A stretch of DNA of 64,000 nucleotides from Adiantum capillus-veneris (GCA_014529385.2 CM043968.1:131250018-131314017), one strand, 5' to 3'. Shown: positions 45,797 through 58,464, counted from the stretch's first letter. Numbers and translations are program-made. Notes: a model not told the origin generated them from the letters alone.

Positions 45797-46165
45797 CCTC
45801 AACTGTTGTCATGTTCTCTAAACTCTCTCTCTTGCAAACGTTTTTTTCATGCCAAGTTAACTAAGTACCATGTTTATGTTGCTATCATCAATTAAGTTCA
45901 CCCACTGTACTCACAAATTAACCTCACAAGAGTGCTTTATCTAATTTCTTAATTCCGCTACTTTCAAAGTTCTTAGGCCATTTCCATTACAGCATGCATC
46001 TTCTTCTTGCCTTTTTCACCAAAATTCCTAGAGAAGTTGATGCCAGCAAAAGCATTAGACACGAGAGATGATCTACAACTCACAAAATAACCACGAGAAG
46101 TGGTTGCATTGGTTACCACCTCCAACAAAAGCCTGCTCAATTCCATGATATTCAGCCATTTTCTT
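45797..46165 (-). repeat. 370-bp direct repeat bordering unit 3, left copy (copia gag fragment)
   Basis: Matches 53788-54157 closely. On the minus strand part of it encodes a diverged copia gag (GKKKMHAVMEM after a SRNFGEK-like stretch). It ends at CATTTTCTTCAG, where unit 3 begins. The same DNA resumes directly after the truncated DUF241 copy, so unit 3 looks inserted into it. Confidence 0.85.
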
Positions 46166-46175
46166 CAGTAGATAG

Positions 46176-46832
46176 TCCACCACTCTCTTCAGTAGATAGT
46201 TCACCAATTAACACACCACGTATATCTTGGGGATCCCACGAGTATGATCCTAGCAAATGTGTACAAGACCAGGGATGGAGCTATTGTGGTAGATAGGGTC
46301 AAAAAGGCCATGCAACAGAGGATTTGGTAGCCTTATATAGTTCAGTTGGCCACTCTATGAGGGATATTTGGGATGATGAAAGAAATAATCACATTGTCAA
46401 GCCCATTCACCCAAAGAGTACATACTGACAGAGGGGTACAATCCAGTCTTGAATGATTGGATCTGGAGCGTGGCGATTGCCACAATGTCACACCATCTAT
46501 CAGAGACAAGAAACGGGTACATGGATGGCAGTCCAAAGCTGTCATGGTTAGATACAAGGGAGTGGGTGGGGATTGCACGAGAGACACATGACAATCCTGA
46601 GATTTCAACAACAAAGAGATATAGCTAGAGCAAGGTTGGAGTCTTTTGGAGCATCACACCTTGGGAGTGGGGGCTACGACACTCTTCGACATGTGTTTGT
46701 AAGTATTATATGTATGCTTTAAATTTCCGAAAATGTATATGTTATTTGAATATTTATCTTATGGTTAATTGTTTTTTTTGTAGAAATTTTCCATGAAGCA
46801 CCCCCCAACATGCCAAGAGGAGGCATTACCAT
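46176..46832 (+). pseudogene. Transposase_24-like remnant, second copy
   Basis: Near-identical to 8406-9062, including its stops, such as the TAG after the WSYCGR motif. A short direct duplication, CTTCAGTAGATAG, marks the left joint (46163-46201). It has no start and is non-functional. Confidence 0.8.
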
Positions 46833-49800
46833 GAGGGTGACATCCTCTACATATATAATTTTTTGTAGTTGTGGTCATCTTGATACAGTTGTGCTCATTC
46901 ATTGTATACATGTACAGTTTGACGTTTATGTTTGTGGTTTTGCATTTAGTTTACGATTATGATTATGATTGGAAATTAGGTTATGGTTACAGTTTCGTAA
47001 TTATAGTATGGCAATCATGTTATGGTTATGGTATGGCAATCAGGTTATGGTTATGGTTTTGCAATTATGGTATGGTAATCATGTTATGATTATGGTACGG
47101 CAAGTAGGTTATGGAACCCAAGTTGGGTAAACGCGTGGTTTGGTGGTACAAAAAAAGGACCTATTTGACTTCTACAAATGAAAAAGTGGGGACTCGTAAA
47201 ATTTTTGTAGTTTAGGTCAAAACTTTTCGGACCTTGTGGTTTTAGATTCTCGTTTTGAAGATCTATCCATTGATATATAGTATGATAGGTAGTTTTCATG
47301 TGACATGTAGAAATTGTAGCTCAAAGATTTGTCAAAGGTGTTGTCAAGGACAGTCCTTTTTGTACCACCAAAGCGTGCTTTTAGCAGGTTATGGTTTTGC
47401 AAATATGGTTTGGCAATGAGGTTATGGTTTTGCAATTATAATATGGCAATCATGTTATGGTTATGGTATGGCAAGCAGGTTATGGTTATGGTTATGATTT
47501 TGCAAATATGGTTTGGCAATCACCTTACGGTTAAGGTATGGAAATTACGTTATGGTTATGGTATGGCAATCAGGTTATGATTATGGTTTTGCAATTATGA
47601 TGTGAATATCGTAACAGTTTTTGAGTTATGTTACATTTATGGTTTAAGAATCTTCTTGTCATTATGATTACGGTTTTCAAATCATGGTAAAGTTCTCGCT
47701 TGAAATGTTCATAATGTTATACTTGCGGTTTTCAAGTCATGTTTTACTTATGGTCAGAAAATCTTCATGTCGATGTGCCTATGGTATCAGTTCCCAGCCC
47801 TCTCTGTCCAGAATTTTTTTTGTAGGTTTTGGCGTCGATACATGTGTCAAAATGTGCCTTGCAATAGGCATCGATATGCACACTGTTATCAGTGCTGGAA
47901 TGATATAAAAAAAAATGACGCTTATTTCAACGATTATACCTACACTCATTTCACTGTTTATTCCGATGATAAGTATACTAGCATTCATATCAACAATACG
48001 ATACCGATGTTGATATAGATGCTTATACCAGGGCTTTTGCTTCTGCAACCAAAATTATTATCATCGATACACGTGTCGATATTCGCACGACGTGTTGTAG
48101 TGCAACCAAAACATCCCTTGATGTTGTAGCCATTTCGAATGTCTCAGTAGTGTCCTTAGGGCTACAAACTTCACCTTCATGTTACTCTAGTATAAAAACA
48201 TGAGGAAATGAAGGTCCTTCATCCTCTACAACCCAAGTTGACTTGGTTCACGGATTAAGAGACCAGTAGCAAGTCCTCTAATGGTGGTTGTGGCCCTGCA
48301 TTGTGGGATAGCAACAACATTTGGAGATTAGAGCTGATTGAGTAGCAAACATACAATCCAGAGTAAAACCTGTACGCTGCAACGAGGCCTTTGCAGGTCA
48401 TCCGGATTCATTGTACACTTTAATAAAAAACTCTCTCTCTCTCTCTCTCTCTGCCCAGATTATATTGTTGTGCATAATCACAAAAGGTTGATAGATGGCA
48501 CAAATACTTGTTATCCAAGCCTTCACATGGACCATCGTGGTCTCTTTCTACCATGACAAAATCCATGTCGTCCCTATCACAGTGACTCAATGTGCATCTA
48601 TCAATCTGAGAGGATGGTCATCCATCATGCTTATTCACTTCGAGGAAGAGCCCTCTTGGCTTGTCAAAGGTGGATGAATGTGTAAAGATTCTCCTTCTAA
48701 ATGATGCGCTTGGAACATGTTCAAATGTCATAAGTCCCTCAAGGCTTTCTCTACAAACTCTTGCAACAACAAGCATGCAGGTACAGGTCCACTGCAATTA
48801 GGGGGGCTCTCTTGAGGAGCCTCTACGGCATGGAGCTGCAAAATCACAGAACACTATTGGCACTCAGATCAAAGCACGAACCTAAAACTTTTACTTATTG
48901 CAAGCAGGGTACGATTTAATCGAGCTTTGATCTACAGAGTCCGACACAGGAAAACGAGAAGCATGAATTTTGAATCCCAAGAAGCAGGATTACATACCTC
49001 AGCAAACAAGGATGGTAGGGATTAGTAGGTAGAGTAAAAAAAAGATGCACGGGTCTGGGTCGAGAATGCGTGAGGACTTGGAGAGGATGGCTCAACAATC
49101 AGCATGCTTGAGAGAGAGGAGTCACTAGTGCCTGGGCCTTGTGCTATGCGCATGAGATAATCACAAGCAAGTCTGAGGCATCCTCAAAGAAGACGACTCA
49201 AGGAGTCAAAAATCAGGAGCTAGTCATAAGTGCACTGCAAGCCTGCGAGTCACGACTCACCACTCACGAACCTCAATTGTTGGCCGAAAAATTGAAATGC
49301 AAAATCATGAGATGCATTATTCATTAATGCAGCTCCAGTCTCCAGGGACCTGTAATCAGTAATAAGTGAGAATACCTATACGCATACTACTAAATAGACT
49401 ATACCACAAGTTCACAGTATGCATGTATATGTGTGTGTGTGTGTGTGTACGTGCACATGTGTGCGTGTGTGTGTATGTGACATCTTACTCCGTATACTTG
49501 GGCTTAGCCCAATACAAAAGATTCATGGTGAAGCCTTTATGGACTATCCTAAGCTTCATTTGATGCCTGAGATGCCAATGACGCCCAAAATGGCCTCCAA
49601 TTTAAGGCCGGGGCTGGGGCCAGAGACTGGGGCGGGGGGGTTGAGTCGCAGTGATGTGGGTCCTCGAGGGACCATCTCTCCTCTTGGTCCCTTGCTGAGG
49701 TAAATCTAGAAGCACTTTTTGCACATTGCTCTTTGGTAGACCGTCTCCTTTTGGATCCCTATTGAGATGCAACCATTTCTCCTTTTGGTCCCCTATTGAG

Positions 49801-49922
49801 ATAGGTCTAGAAGCACTTACCTATATCCTAACTCATGTTCCTCTTTTACCTTCCCATATTAAGTGATCAATTTAATATGTGAAAATCATTTGGAAAAGTT
49901 AGATATTATATTATATGACAAT
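46833..49922. repeat. Higher-order repeat, sub-unit A, copy 3
   Basis: Follows A1 along its whole length. It has the same MITE in the minisatellite but a shorter CT run (48431-48452), and it lacks ~45 bp near 49055 (the GAGGCTGAGCGAGGACC part). It is slightly closer to A2 than to A1 at its right end, for example in GATCCCTATTGAGATGC and CCTCGAGGGACC. Confidence 0.85.
47128..47383. mobile_element. 256-bp MITE, copy in A3
   Basis: Same length and ends as 9360-9615, with only a few substitutions. It therefore came with the duplication and not by a separate insertion. Confidence 0.75.
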
Positions 49923-52640
49923 GAGGGTGACATCCTCTATATATGTAATTTTTTGTAGTTGTGGTCATGTTGATACAGTTGTGCTCATTCATTGTATACA
50001 TGTACAATTTGACGTTTATGTTTATGGTTTTTCATTTAGTTTACGATTATGATTATGATATGGCAATTAGGTTATGGTTATAGTTTTGCAATTATGGTAT
50101 GACAATCAGGTTATGGTTATGGGTTTGCAATTATGGTATGGAAATCATGTTATGGTTTTGGTATGGCAAGCAGGTTATGGTTATGGTTTTGCAGATATGG
50201 TTTGGCAATTAGGTTATGGTTATGGTTTTGCAAATATGGTTTGACAATCAGGTTATGGTTATGGTATGGCAAGCAGGTTATGGTTATGGTTTTGCAAATA
50301 TAGTTTGGCAATCACTTTACGGATTTGCAAATATGGTTTGGCAATCACGCTATGGTTATGGTATGGCAATCAGGTCATGGTTATGGTTTTGCAATTATGT
50401 TGTGAATATCGTAACAGTTTTTGAATCATGGTACATTTATGGTTTAAGAATCTTCTTGTCATTATGGTTATGATTTTCAAATCGTGGTACAATTCCTGCT
50501 TGAAAACGTTCATAATGTTATACTTGCGGTTTTCAAGTCATGTTTTAGTTATGGTTAGAAAATCTTCATGTCAATGTGGCTATGGTTTGGGAGTCGAGGT
50601 TATGGTTATATTTTTGAAAACTTGTCATGTTTAAGATTCTTATTTTTGGTTTTGTTATACTTACAATTTTAATCATTTTTATTGAATGTACGTCTCGCTC
50701 TTCAGCGTCAAACTTTAGGTGGAGTGCGGTTGCTTTTGCACTCTTCCTTTAGGAAGAGAGGGTTGGTTCCTGGTGTTATAGTACATGCAGCATCAGTTCC
50801 CAGCCCTCTCTGCCCAGAAACAATTTTGTAGGTTTTGGTGCCGGTACAGGTGTCAGAATAGTCTAGATCTGGTATATCCCTTGCAATAGGCATCGATATG
50901 CACACTATTATCAGCATTGGAATGAAAAAAAAAATTGGCGCTTATTTCAACGGGTATACCTACGCTCATTGCACCGTTTATTCGGATGATAAGTATACTC
51001 GCGTTCTCATACCAACAATACGATAACGACGTTGATATCGACGCTTATACAGGGCTTTTTATTCTTAAAACAAACTTATTGTTGTCGATACACGTGTCGA
51101 TATTCATGCGACGTGTTGTAGTGCAACCAAAAAAGCGCTTGATGTTGTAGCCATTTCAAATGCCTCAGTAGTGTCCTTAGGGTTGCAAACTTCACCTTCA
51201 TGTTACTCTAGTATGAAAACACGAGGAAACAAAGGTCCTTCATCCTCTACAACCCGAGTTGACTTGGTTCACGGATTAAGAGACCAGTAGCAAGTCCTCT
51301 AATGGTGGTTGTGGCCCTGCATTATGGGACAACAGCATCATTAAGAGATTAGAGCTCATTGAGTAGCAAACATACAATCTAGAGTAAAACCTGCACGTTG
51401 CAACGAGGCCTATGCAGGTCTCTGTGTGTGTGTGTGTGTGTGTGCATATTATATTGTTGTGCATAATCACAAAAGTTGATAGATGGCACAAATACCTATT
51501 ATACAAGCCTTCATATGAACCATCGTTGTCTCTTTCTACCATGACAAAATCCATGCAATCGAGAATGCATGAGGACTCAGGAGAGGATGGATCAGGAATC
51601 AGCATGCTTGAGAGAGAGGAGTCACTAGTGCCTAGGCCTTACTCTATGCACATGAGATAATCACCAGCAAGCAAGGAGCTCGAGCATCCTCGAAGAAGAC
51701 GACTCAAGGAGTCAAAAATTAGGAGTGAGTGGCAAGTGCACTGCGAGGCTGCGAGTCACGACTCACCACTCACGAACCTCAATGGTTGGCCGAAAAATTA
51801 AAATGCAAAATCATGAGACGCATTATTGATTAATACTCCAGCCTCCAGGGACCTGTAATCAGTAATAAGTGAGAACACCTATACGCATACTACTAAATAG
51901 ACTATACCACAAGTTCACATTATGCATGCATATGTGTGTGTGTGTATGTGCGCGCACGCGCGTGTGTGTGTCACCTTACTCCTTATACTTGCGCTTAGCC
52001 CAATACAAAAGATTCATGGTGAAGCCTTTATGGCCCATCCTAAGCTTCATTTGATGCCTAAGATGCTAATGACGCCCAAAATGGCCTCCAAATTAAGGCC
52101 GGGGCTCCTCGTCATTATATGGCACGGCTCTAAGCCAGAGGGGATCTAGGGCCCAAATTTGGGGCGCGAGACGGCTTTAATCTCCGCCGTCAGATCACAA
52201 AGTGAACTAGGGGTGAACTGAGGGTGAACTAAGGACGGGTAAGCTAGGGGTGGGTGAACTAGGGGCGCTTAAACTAGGGTATGATCATGTGCCATGCCAA
52301 CATGGACAACGACACGCGCTAGTGTGGTGGTAGGGCATTCATGTGGCAACCGAGACGTCCCAGGTTCGACCCACACCCCGCAAGGCAGGTGAACTAGGGG
52401 TGAACTAGGGGGGTGAACTAGGAGTGAACTTTGGGTGCCATTTTTGCCCCGAGTTCAACCCTAGTTCACCCTCAGTTCACCCCCTAGTTCACTTTGTGAT
52501 CCGACGGCAGAGATTAAAGCAGCCTTGCGCCCCCAAATTTGGGCCCTAGATCCCCCCTGGCCAGAGCCGTGCGATATAGTGACGAGGGCCGAGGCTCGGG
52601 CCGGGCTGCGTGCCAGTGATGTGGGTCCTTCAGGGACATG
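49923..52640. repeat. Higher-order repeat, sub-unit B, copy 3
   Basis: Matches B2 closely, with a shorter minisatellite (50045-50410), a shorter GT run and the MITE at 52107-52587. It leads into the third DUF241 copy. Confidence 0.85.
52107..52587. mobile_element. 481-bp Mutator-like MITE (copy in B3)
   Basis: Same ends and 9-bp flanking words as the B1 and B2 copies. One arm has ATATCGCACGG-type changes (GTGCGATATAG instead of GTGCCATATAG). Confidence 0.88.
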
Positions 52641-53057
52641 ATTTGGAATGGGGCAACAAGGTGATAATAGATATCTTTGTGGGCTATATTGTACTTGCAA
52701 ACTTCAAAGGTGCAGCCTGTAATAGGGAGTAAACAATGACGTGAGGCCTCGCCTCAAAGGTTAAAGTGTACTGTTGGATGCACACACTGAAATGATGTGG
52801 GTTTGCTTTTGAGCTTGAGATGAAAGAGGGATGGTGGAGCTCTGAATCCTGATGCGACTGCGACCACTAAAAAAAGAGAATTGCCTCGTGGAAAAAATGG
52901 ATAGTCGATTGCTTTTCGATCACCTCCCTAGGGCCTAGGCAAGACTCTCAATTTCCAAATCATGTAGAGTCAGCTGCTGCGATGCATGGTACGTACGACG
53001 TGGAGCCCACAATCACCTTTAGCTTCATCCAATGAAGCTGCGCACATTTAAAATCAG

Positions 53058-53855
53058 ATGGCTGTGCCCGAATCCTTTCAAGTTTCATCGCTATCTCACG
53101 CTCTCTTCTCACAACAAGCTAGACTCCAAGTGAGTGAAATGGGTTCTGGAAGCCGTCTGACTCTGCTGGTTCAGCACTCCTTCCGCAGGATCAGCAGCAC
53201 AAGCACAAGCACAAGCACTGCTAGCCCTCTGCCACCGCAGCAGCAGAAACTCTACTCAGGCGCAGCAATAGGGACATGCAGCTTTGAGGCCGATCTGGCC
53301 GCATGGGCGCAGCAGCTGCAGCTGCAGATCGGCAATGGCAGCGCCCATCTCAACTGGGTGATCGACGCCTGTGCCTGCACGCTCGCCACCCACTCCTCCC
53401 TTGCCTCGCTCCTTATCCATACCCCCTCATCTACACAGGAACATCCTTCTCTAGATCCCTATGCACAGCTCAACTCACAGTTAGCAGCTATACCTCGAGA
53501 GCGCGCAGACGAGGTGCTGAGCTTTCTCGACGTCTGCACCTCCCTCCAGCACATGGCTGAGGACGCTGAGCGCCAGCTAGGCCGGCTGCAGTGGGCGCTG
53601 CGCATCACGGGCCAGGCCCTGCGGATGCCTCACATGACACGCGCCAAGATACAGGCAGCCGCCCATCGGCTCAGATCGGCCTGCCATCAGCTGGACGTCA
53701 ATGCCAGCAAGCATTCCAGGGACGCAGCGCACGCTGCCCTCAAGCGATCAGTGCACGCAGCAGCCCCTGCATTAAGCTCTCAACTGTCCTCGACTGTTGT
53801 CATGTTCTCTAAACTCTCTCTCTTGCAAAAGTATTTTTCATGCCAAGTTAACTAA
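53058..53855 (+). pseudogene. DUF241-family gene, copy 3, 3'-truncated
   Basis: The first ~240 codons match the intact copy, with changes such as an N-terminal STSTSTAS tract one repeat longer and LNWVIDAC for LNWLIDAC. At 53777 homology ends (GCATTAAGC) and ~25 foreign codons from the copia-gag direct repeat lead to a stop at 53855. About 150 C-terminal residues, including the conserved LALLDH tail, are lost. A short truncated protein could still be made, but function is unlikely. Confidence 0.88.
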
Positions 53856-54720
53856 GTACCATGTTTATGTTGCTATCATCAATTAAGTTCACCCGCTGTA
53901 CTCACAAATTAACCTCACAAGAGTGCTTTATCTAATTTCTTAATTCCGCTACTTTCAAAGTTCTTAGGCCATTTCCATTACAGCATGCATCTTCTTCTTG
54001 CCTTTTTCACCAAAATTCCTAGAGAAGTTGATGCCAGCAAAAGCATTAGATACGAGAGATGATCTACAACTCACAAAATAACCACGAGAAGTGGTTGCAT
54101 TGGTTACCACCTCCAACAAAAGCCTGCTCAAGTGCATGATATTCAGCCATTTTCTTTCTTGAAAGTGACTCTTGTAATAGCAACGTGCACATGCATCAAG
54201 AAAAATATGCACAAATTATCTGTCAAAAATAACTTCACTTGCAAAAACGAGTTTTTGAATGATATCCTCGACACAAGCAAGAAAAGTATCCATGTCATCT
54301 TCCTCTTGCATAATCTTTGACTCGAGCTCTTTATACAGTAATGTAATTTTAGCCTTATTGCAACTTACATAAAGACCAATCAAAGTATCCCAAGCCTTTG
54401 TCATTGATTTTATTGATAAATGTGAGGAGTGATATTGTGTTTCACACATAATGCAATCAATGCATGCGCCTAAGCATCTTTAATATCCCAACAAGATTGC
54501 ATAGTTGTAGGCAAAACCAACTCTAACAGCAACAAACATGCTAGAACCCGCAACATCCTCAATAGATCTTGTATCCATAGAAGGTGGATGTGAATCAATG
54601 TCTTGCACAACATTGTACACAAGAACATGCGTCATCAGATAAGCCCACATTGGGTAGTTCCCCCATCCAATTTGTCCTCAACACAGAGAACATCTTGAAA
54701 TCATTTATGTTATTGTCAAC
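53788..54720 (-). pseudogene. Diverged copia gag fragment (includes right copy of the 370-bp repeat)
   Basis: On the minus strand from ~54720: a diverged gag start (FKMFSVL against FKMFAAED in the 13.4 kb copia), then KAWDTLIGLYVSCNKAKITL and ELESKIMQEEDDMDTFLA, the UBN2 core, then the region before the zinc knuckle. Stops and frameshifts abound. 53788-54157 is the right copy of the direct repeat flanking unit 3. Here the gag sequence runs on without a break, so this is the original context. Confidence 0.85.
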
Positions 54721-54747
54721 CAATGCGATTGATTTTGTTCTACAAGC

Positions 54748-55437
54748 TGAACTAGCTTACTGGCAGCCAGGAATTATTCAGCTGGTCCTTTTTTTTTAGA
54801 GGACATGAAATATATTAAAGAAAATAAAATTAAATACAACTTTTCCTCACACGTGGGGAGAGAGACATCCCTTCAAAAGAAAAACAAGCTAGAGTTCTAG
54901 GCAGGCAAAAGCCATAACTAATCTCCCTCCAGAGTAGATCTTAAGCATAAGATCCTTCCAAAGATGCCATCTACGATTTTTTTGGAGAAGATGCAGGGGC
55001 CATTGGAAACATCTTGCATCTGATTGATACAAGAGATAAAGTAAGTTTCTTTAACGGTATGACAAAGGGGTTGGAGTTTTCCTCCATTTTTTGCTTGAAC
55101 ATTGTTTCTATCCTTTGAGACTAGCAAGCCCACGGGTACACCAGTCTCCACATATTCCAGAGTGAAATATCTATCCTAACATGTACACCCATTGTTTAGA
55201 GCACCAATTGAGGCCCCACTTCTTGTTTTAACTTCCTTTCCAGTTGCTCATCAAATTCTAGTATGCAGGAGAACTTCTTGTAGGCCTTCCAAGCATATTG
55301 TTGCAGATAGATTTCCTTGTTGTGCCTAAATTTTGAACTCATTTGTAGAAGTATCAACTTATCCAACCTGCAAACAATTTCTTCAAGACAGCCAAAAGAA
55401 ATGTTGAAAAGGTTACAAATCTAGATAGGGGTTAGCC
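54748..55437 (-). pseudogene. LINE 3' part, diverged third copy
   Basis: Matches 31850-32520, starting at AACTAGCTTACTGGCAGCC, but with many more differences than copies 1 and 2 show to each other. It is therefore an older copy of the same LINE end. It contains only zf-RVT-side sequence with stops. Confidence 0.8.
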
Positions 55438-55720
55438 AATGCCCCCAATTTCTCCCCCTAGCTCATCTGCACCATAAGATACAACCCGCTACACTCATGT
55501 GTGCTACTAGAACTTTCCTCTTCTAATTGAATATAATTGAGGCTTTGTACAAAATATTTCGCGAGACTTGTGTTAAAAGCAAAAATATACTTTACCTTGC
55601 GCAACTCGTTTTTGTTTCACTGTCAACACTACTGAGAGAAAAAGCCATTTTTAAAACCTTGTTCCGCAAGGTGAACTAGCTAATTACTGGTAGCCAAAAT
55701 TTATGCAATTGGTCTTGCTT
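55438..55720 (+). repeat. Older copy of the DUF241 3' flank
   Basis: CCCCCAATTTCTCCCCCTAGC through TTCTAATTGAATATAATTGAGG to AAAACCTTGTTCCGCAAGGTGAACTAGCT matches the flank after DUF241 copies 1 and 2 (from 31612), diverged by small changes and gaps. No coding part precedes it. It points to a fourth, older copy of the gene unit, now reduced to its tail. Confidence 0.78.
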
Positions 55721-55752
55721 GGTGGGTGTTTCTATAGAACATCCATATAAAT

Positions 55753-55756
<4 letters not shown>

Positions 55757-55840
<84 letters not shown>
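55757..55840. repeat. (TG)n(AG)n compound microsatellite
   Basis: About 18 TG repeats followed directly by about 22 AG repeats. Confidence 0.95.
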
Positions 55841-55844
<4 letters not shown>

Positions 55845-56860
55845 CCTTTATCCCAAAATTTTCCTCCTTGAATATTTTTTGCACCAAGTCAAAAAGCTCA
55901 ACGTGATGTAACTTAATTTGAGTTGAATGTTGTAGAAGAGAGGGGGAATGAAATTGGTTCAAGTGACAATGAGGATAATTAATTTTTTATGCATTTATAA
56001 TCACTCAATGCTCTTGGTCAGGTTTGCAAACTTTGGTCAAAAGAAGTTAAAGAAATAATGGACAATCCATAGATCCAAGTAAACTTGAAAGGTCTGAAGA
56101 TAGGGGAACAAAGAAGAGAGTTATCCATAACCAGAGAGAACACATGTAATTCCTTTCTTGCGATGAATTTTTTTTGTTACTACAACTTTCTCTTCAATAG
56201 AGGGGGATTATTGAAAATAATATATAATTATTATGTTAAATAAATAACAAGAGGTGCAACACCAAAATTGTGTCCACTATGAAAATCTCAAAACGTTTTA
56301 CTGCATCCTTTTACTGCATTTTGTAGAGAGAGAGAGTCCAAAATGGTCCGACCAAAGAAGAGAGAGGAGGACCGGGGGGTATTTTTTTGTATTTCAAATA
56401 TTACCACGGATATAGCCTCTTGTATTATCTTGATTATTGTTGCTTTAATTGCCACGCTTATTGTTGAACCGTGCTTTAATGCTTAAACATTCAAATTTTG
56501 GTGTTTCCCTCTGTTTTGCTTGTGAATAAAAATTAAAGAACATTATTTCAAATTAAAAAAATAAAATAAAAATACTAAACATGAAACAATGGCTATGTGG
56601 ATAAACATGAAATTACGAAGAGGAAGCTCCATCCTAGAGTTATGCTTGCACCTCCATGTAAAGGAAGCACCATTAGAGATGAGAAGCCAAACATGGGGAT
56701 ACATCTTTTGTTGAGGCATGGGTATGATAGAGTGAAGTGTGCCCACATTTTACCACATTATAGCACCTATGTTAGTTTCTTCAAGCTCTATCTTTGCAAT
56801 AATATGCACGTGGCCTACACTTTTGCAAAAATCTTTCTTATTCTCTTGCTTATCGTAGAC
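55841..56860. other. AT-rich spacer
   Basis: No supported gene. One plus-strand open stretch near 56597-56923 has no recognisable motif. Confidence 0.4.
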
Positions 56861-57112
56861 ATTTCTTCTTTTATTTTATTGTCTTTATTACTGCTTCTAC
56901 TATCACACACTTCCCCTAAATAGCACACACATTTCACTTGAGCAGCTGTATCAATGCACTCTTTGCATATTTTGAAAGGCTTTATGTAGTGGTACCAAAG
57001 AGCTCTCTTGTCACAAAAAGGTGTTGAGCAAGGAGCACAATAAAGAAGCTCGATCTTCTTCAAAGCCTTCTTGCACTACGTACAACACAAAGCGCTAGCT
57101 TCACTTGTACCC
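56861..57112 (-). pseudogene. Small cysteine-rich coding fragment, unassigned
   Basis: From an ATG near 57112 the minus strand reads a short N-terminus with CC and C, a TAG stop, and then a cysteine/histidine-rich stretch (YCAPCSTPFCDKRALWYH, KICKECI, KCVCYLGE). The C-x-x-C pairs could bind zinc. No family was recognised. The stop makes it a pseudogene unless translation begins downstream. It lies ~300 bp from CACTA transposase remnants on the same strand and may belong to that element. Confidence 0.35.
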
Positions 57113-57429
57113 ATAACACTTCATAATAACAATGCTTCTTAGAAAAATGCAAAGCATTTGTAATTTTTCATAAATAATTGCTCCAAAAAAATATAGATAT
57201 TTTGACATCAATTAAGTTAATCACACCCACTTGATTAACATAACTTAACATGTTTCAAAAGATTAGAAATAGAAGAGGTGGGGATAGAGAGAGATGAATG
57301 GACGACATGACAAAAAAAAAAATCATAACTTAAAGTATACAAAATGTTTATGAATCACCTTCCAAAAGATCTCTACAAGAAGCATCATCCAATTCTAAGC
57401 CCAGGGCTCCTAAATCAATAAAGAGAGAA

Positions 57430-58375
57430 ATAGAATTACCATTTTTGTGGATGTGTTGGCTTCATCATCTTCGAATTAGTCATCCTCCATCTCATCATCA
57501 TCGTCATCATCATCATGGCAATCATCCTCGCTAAGGCTTGCAACTATGGGACTTAAATCATCGATCTCTCTCTCCTCTGTCTCGCGCTCATCCAAAGTAG
57601 TAGGCGGGAGAGAGTCGAAGATGTTCTCTAGTTCATTAGTGGTAAAAATGGTTCTCCCCCGAGGTGTTACGGGAACTACGAATCAAAGTTTTGGTTGGTG
57701 GATTGATGGGATATATATGACCTATAGAAGAGAAGTTCAAAGTGAGTAACATTGGTATAATTAATGTTACAAGAAAATAAGGGTAAAGAAGGTAGTCACT
57801 CACTTGCTCACAATTGCATGGCAAAACTAGATTTTCATACCTCCTTGTGTAATGCATACTAGAGTCCACCATGTAGAGGCCATTCTCATGTCGTCTAGAC
57901 ACATTTTCAAGCCACTTGCACTTGAAGATGAAGGTATGCGAGGTTCTAAAATTAACCTTTAGTTTCCTTTCAATAGTCCCACAATACCTGGCTTCATCAC
58001 CATTTGTGTCAAAGTTTCCCATGATGCCACAGTCCATGGTGGTTCGACGCTCGTCAATGTGGCATGTACGAAAGCAAGAAAAACCTATACAATATGGTCT
58101 AAGTATATGATTACTCTAACTTTGGTATGCAACCTCGTGCATACTCTCATTCTTTGTTGGTGATGTTCTCATGCTTTTTCTTCAATCATTCTCTCATGAA
58201 TCCACTCGGCACTAGTGCGATCTTGGTTACATGCAAGGTGTCTAGGAACTGGGGGTGGCCTCCTGCCTCCATGCGCTTGCTTCCATGCATTAGGAGAAAT
58301 ATGGACTCTCCTTGGGACTTTTTGATTAGTGAAGGCTTAAGGGAGAACCAATGAGAAGGCTCTTGGGATATCACT
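57430..58375 (-). pseudogene. CACTA TNP2-like transposase remnant (C-terminal half)
   Basis: On the minus strand, 58374-58130 gives a diverged piece ending in EYARGC, corresponding to EYSRGC in the transposase at 35600. 58037-57800 gives a DUF4216-like domain (ARYCGTIERKLKVNFR, IFKCKWLENVSRRHENGLYM, LPCNCEQV). After an intron-like gap, 57745-57640 follows. A GAT/CAT-rich stretch (57480-57520) encodes an acidic Asp run like the tail of such proteins. It is much diverged from the 35-38 kb gene and is interrupted by stops. Confidence 0.65.
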
Positions 58376-58461
58376 TAGAGGGGGAGGAATGGTAGGGGTG
58401 CAGCCTAATTGTCTCCCTCTTCAATGCTTGGTTCTTAGAGAGAGGTGGTAGGTAGGCTGGG

Positions 58462-58464
<3 letters not shown>

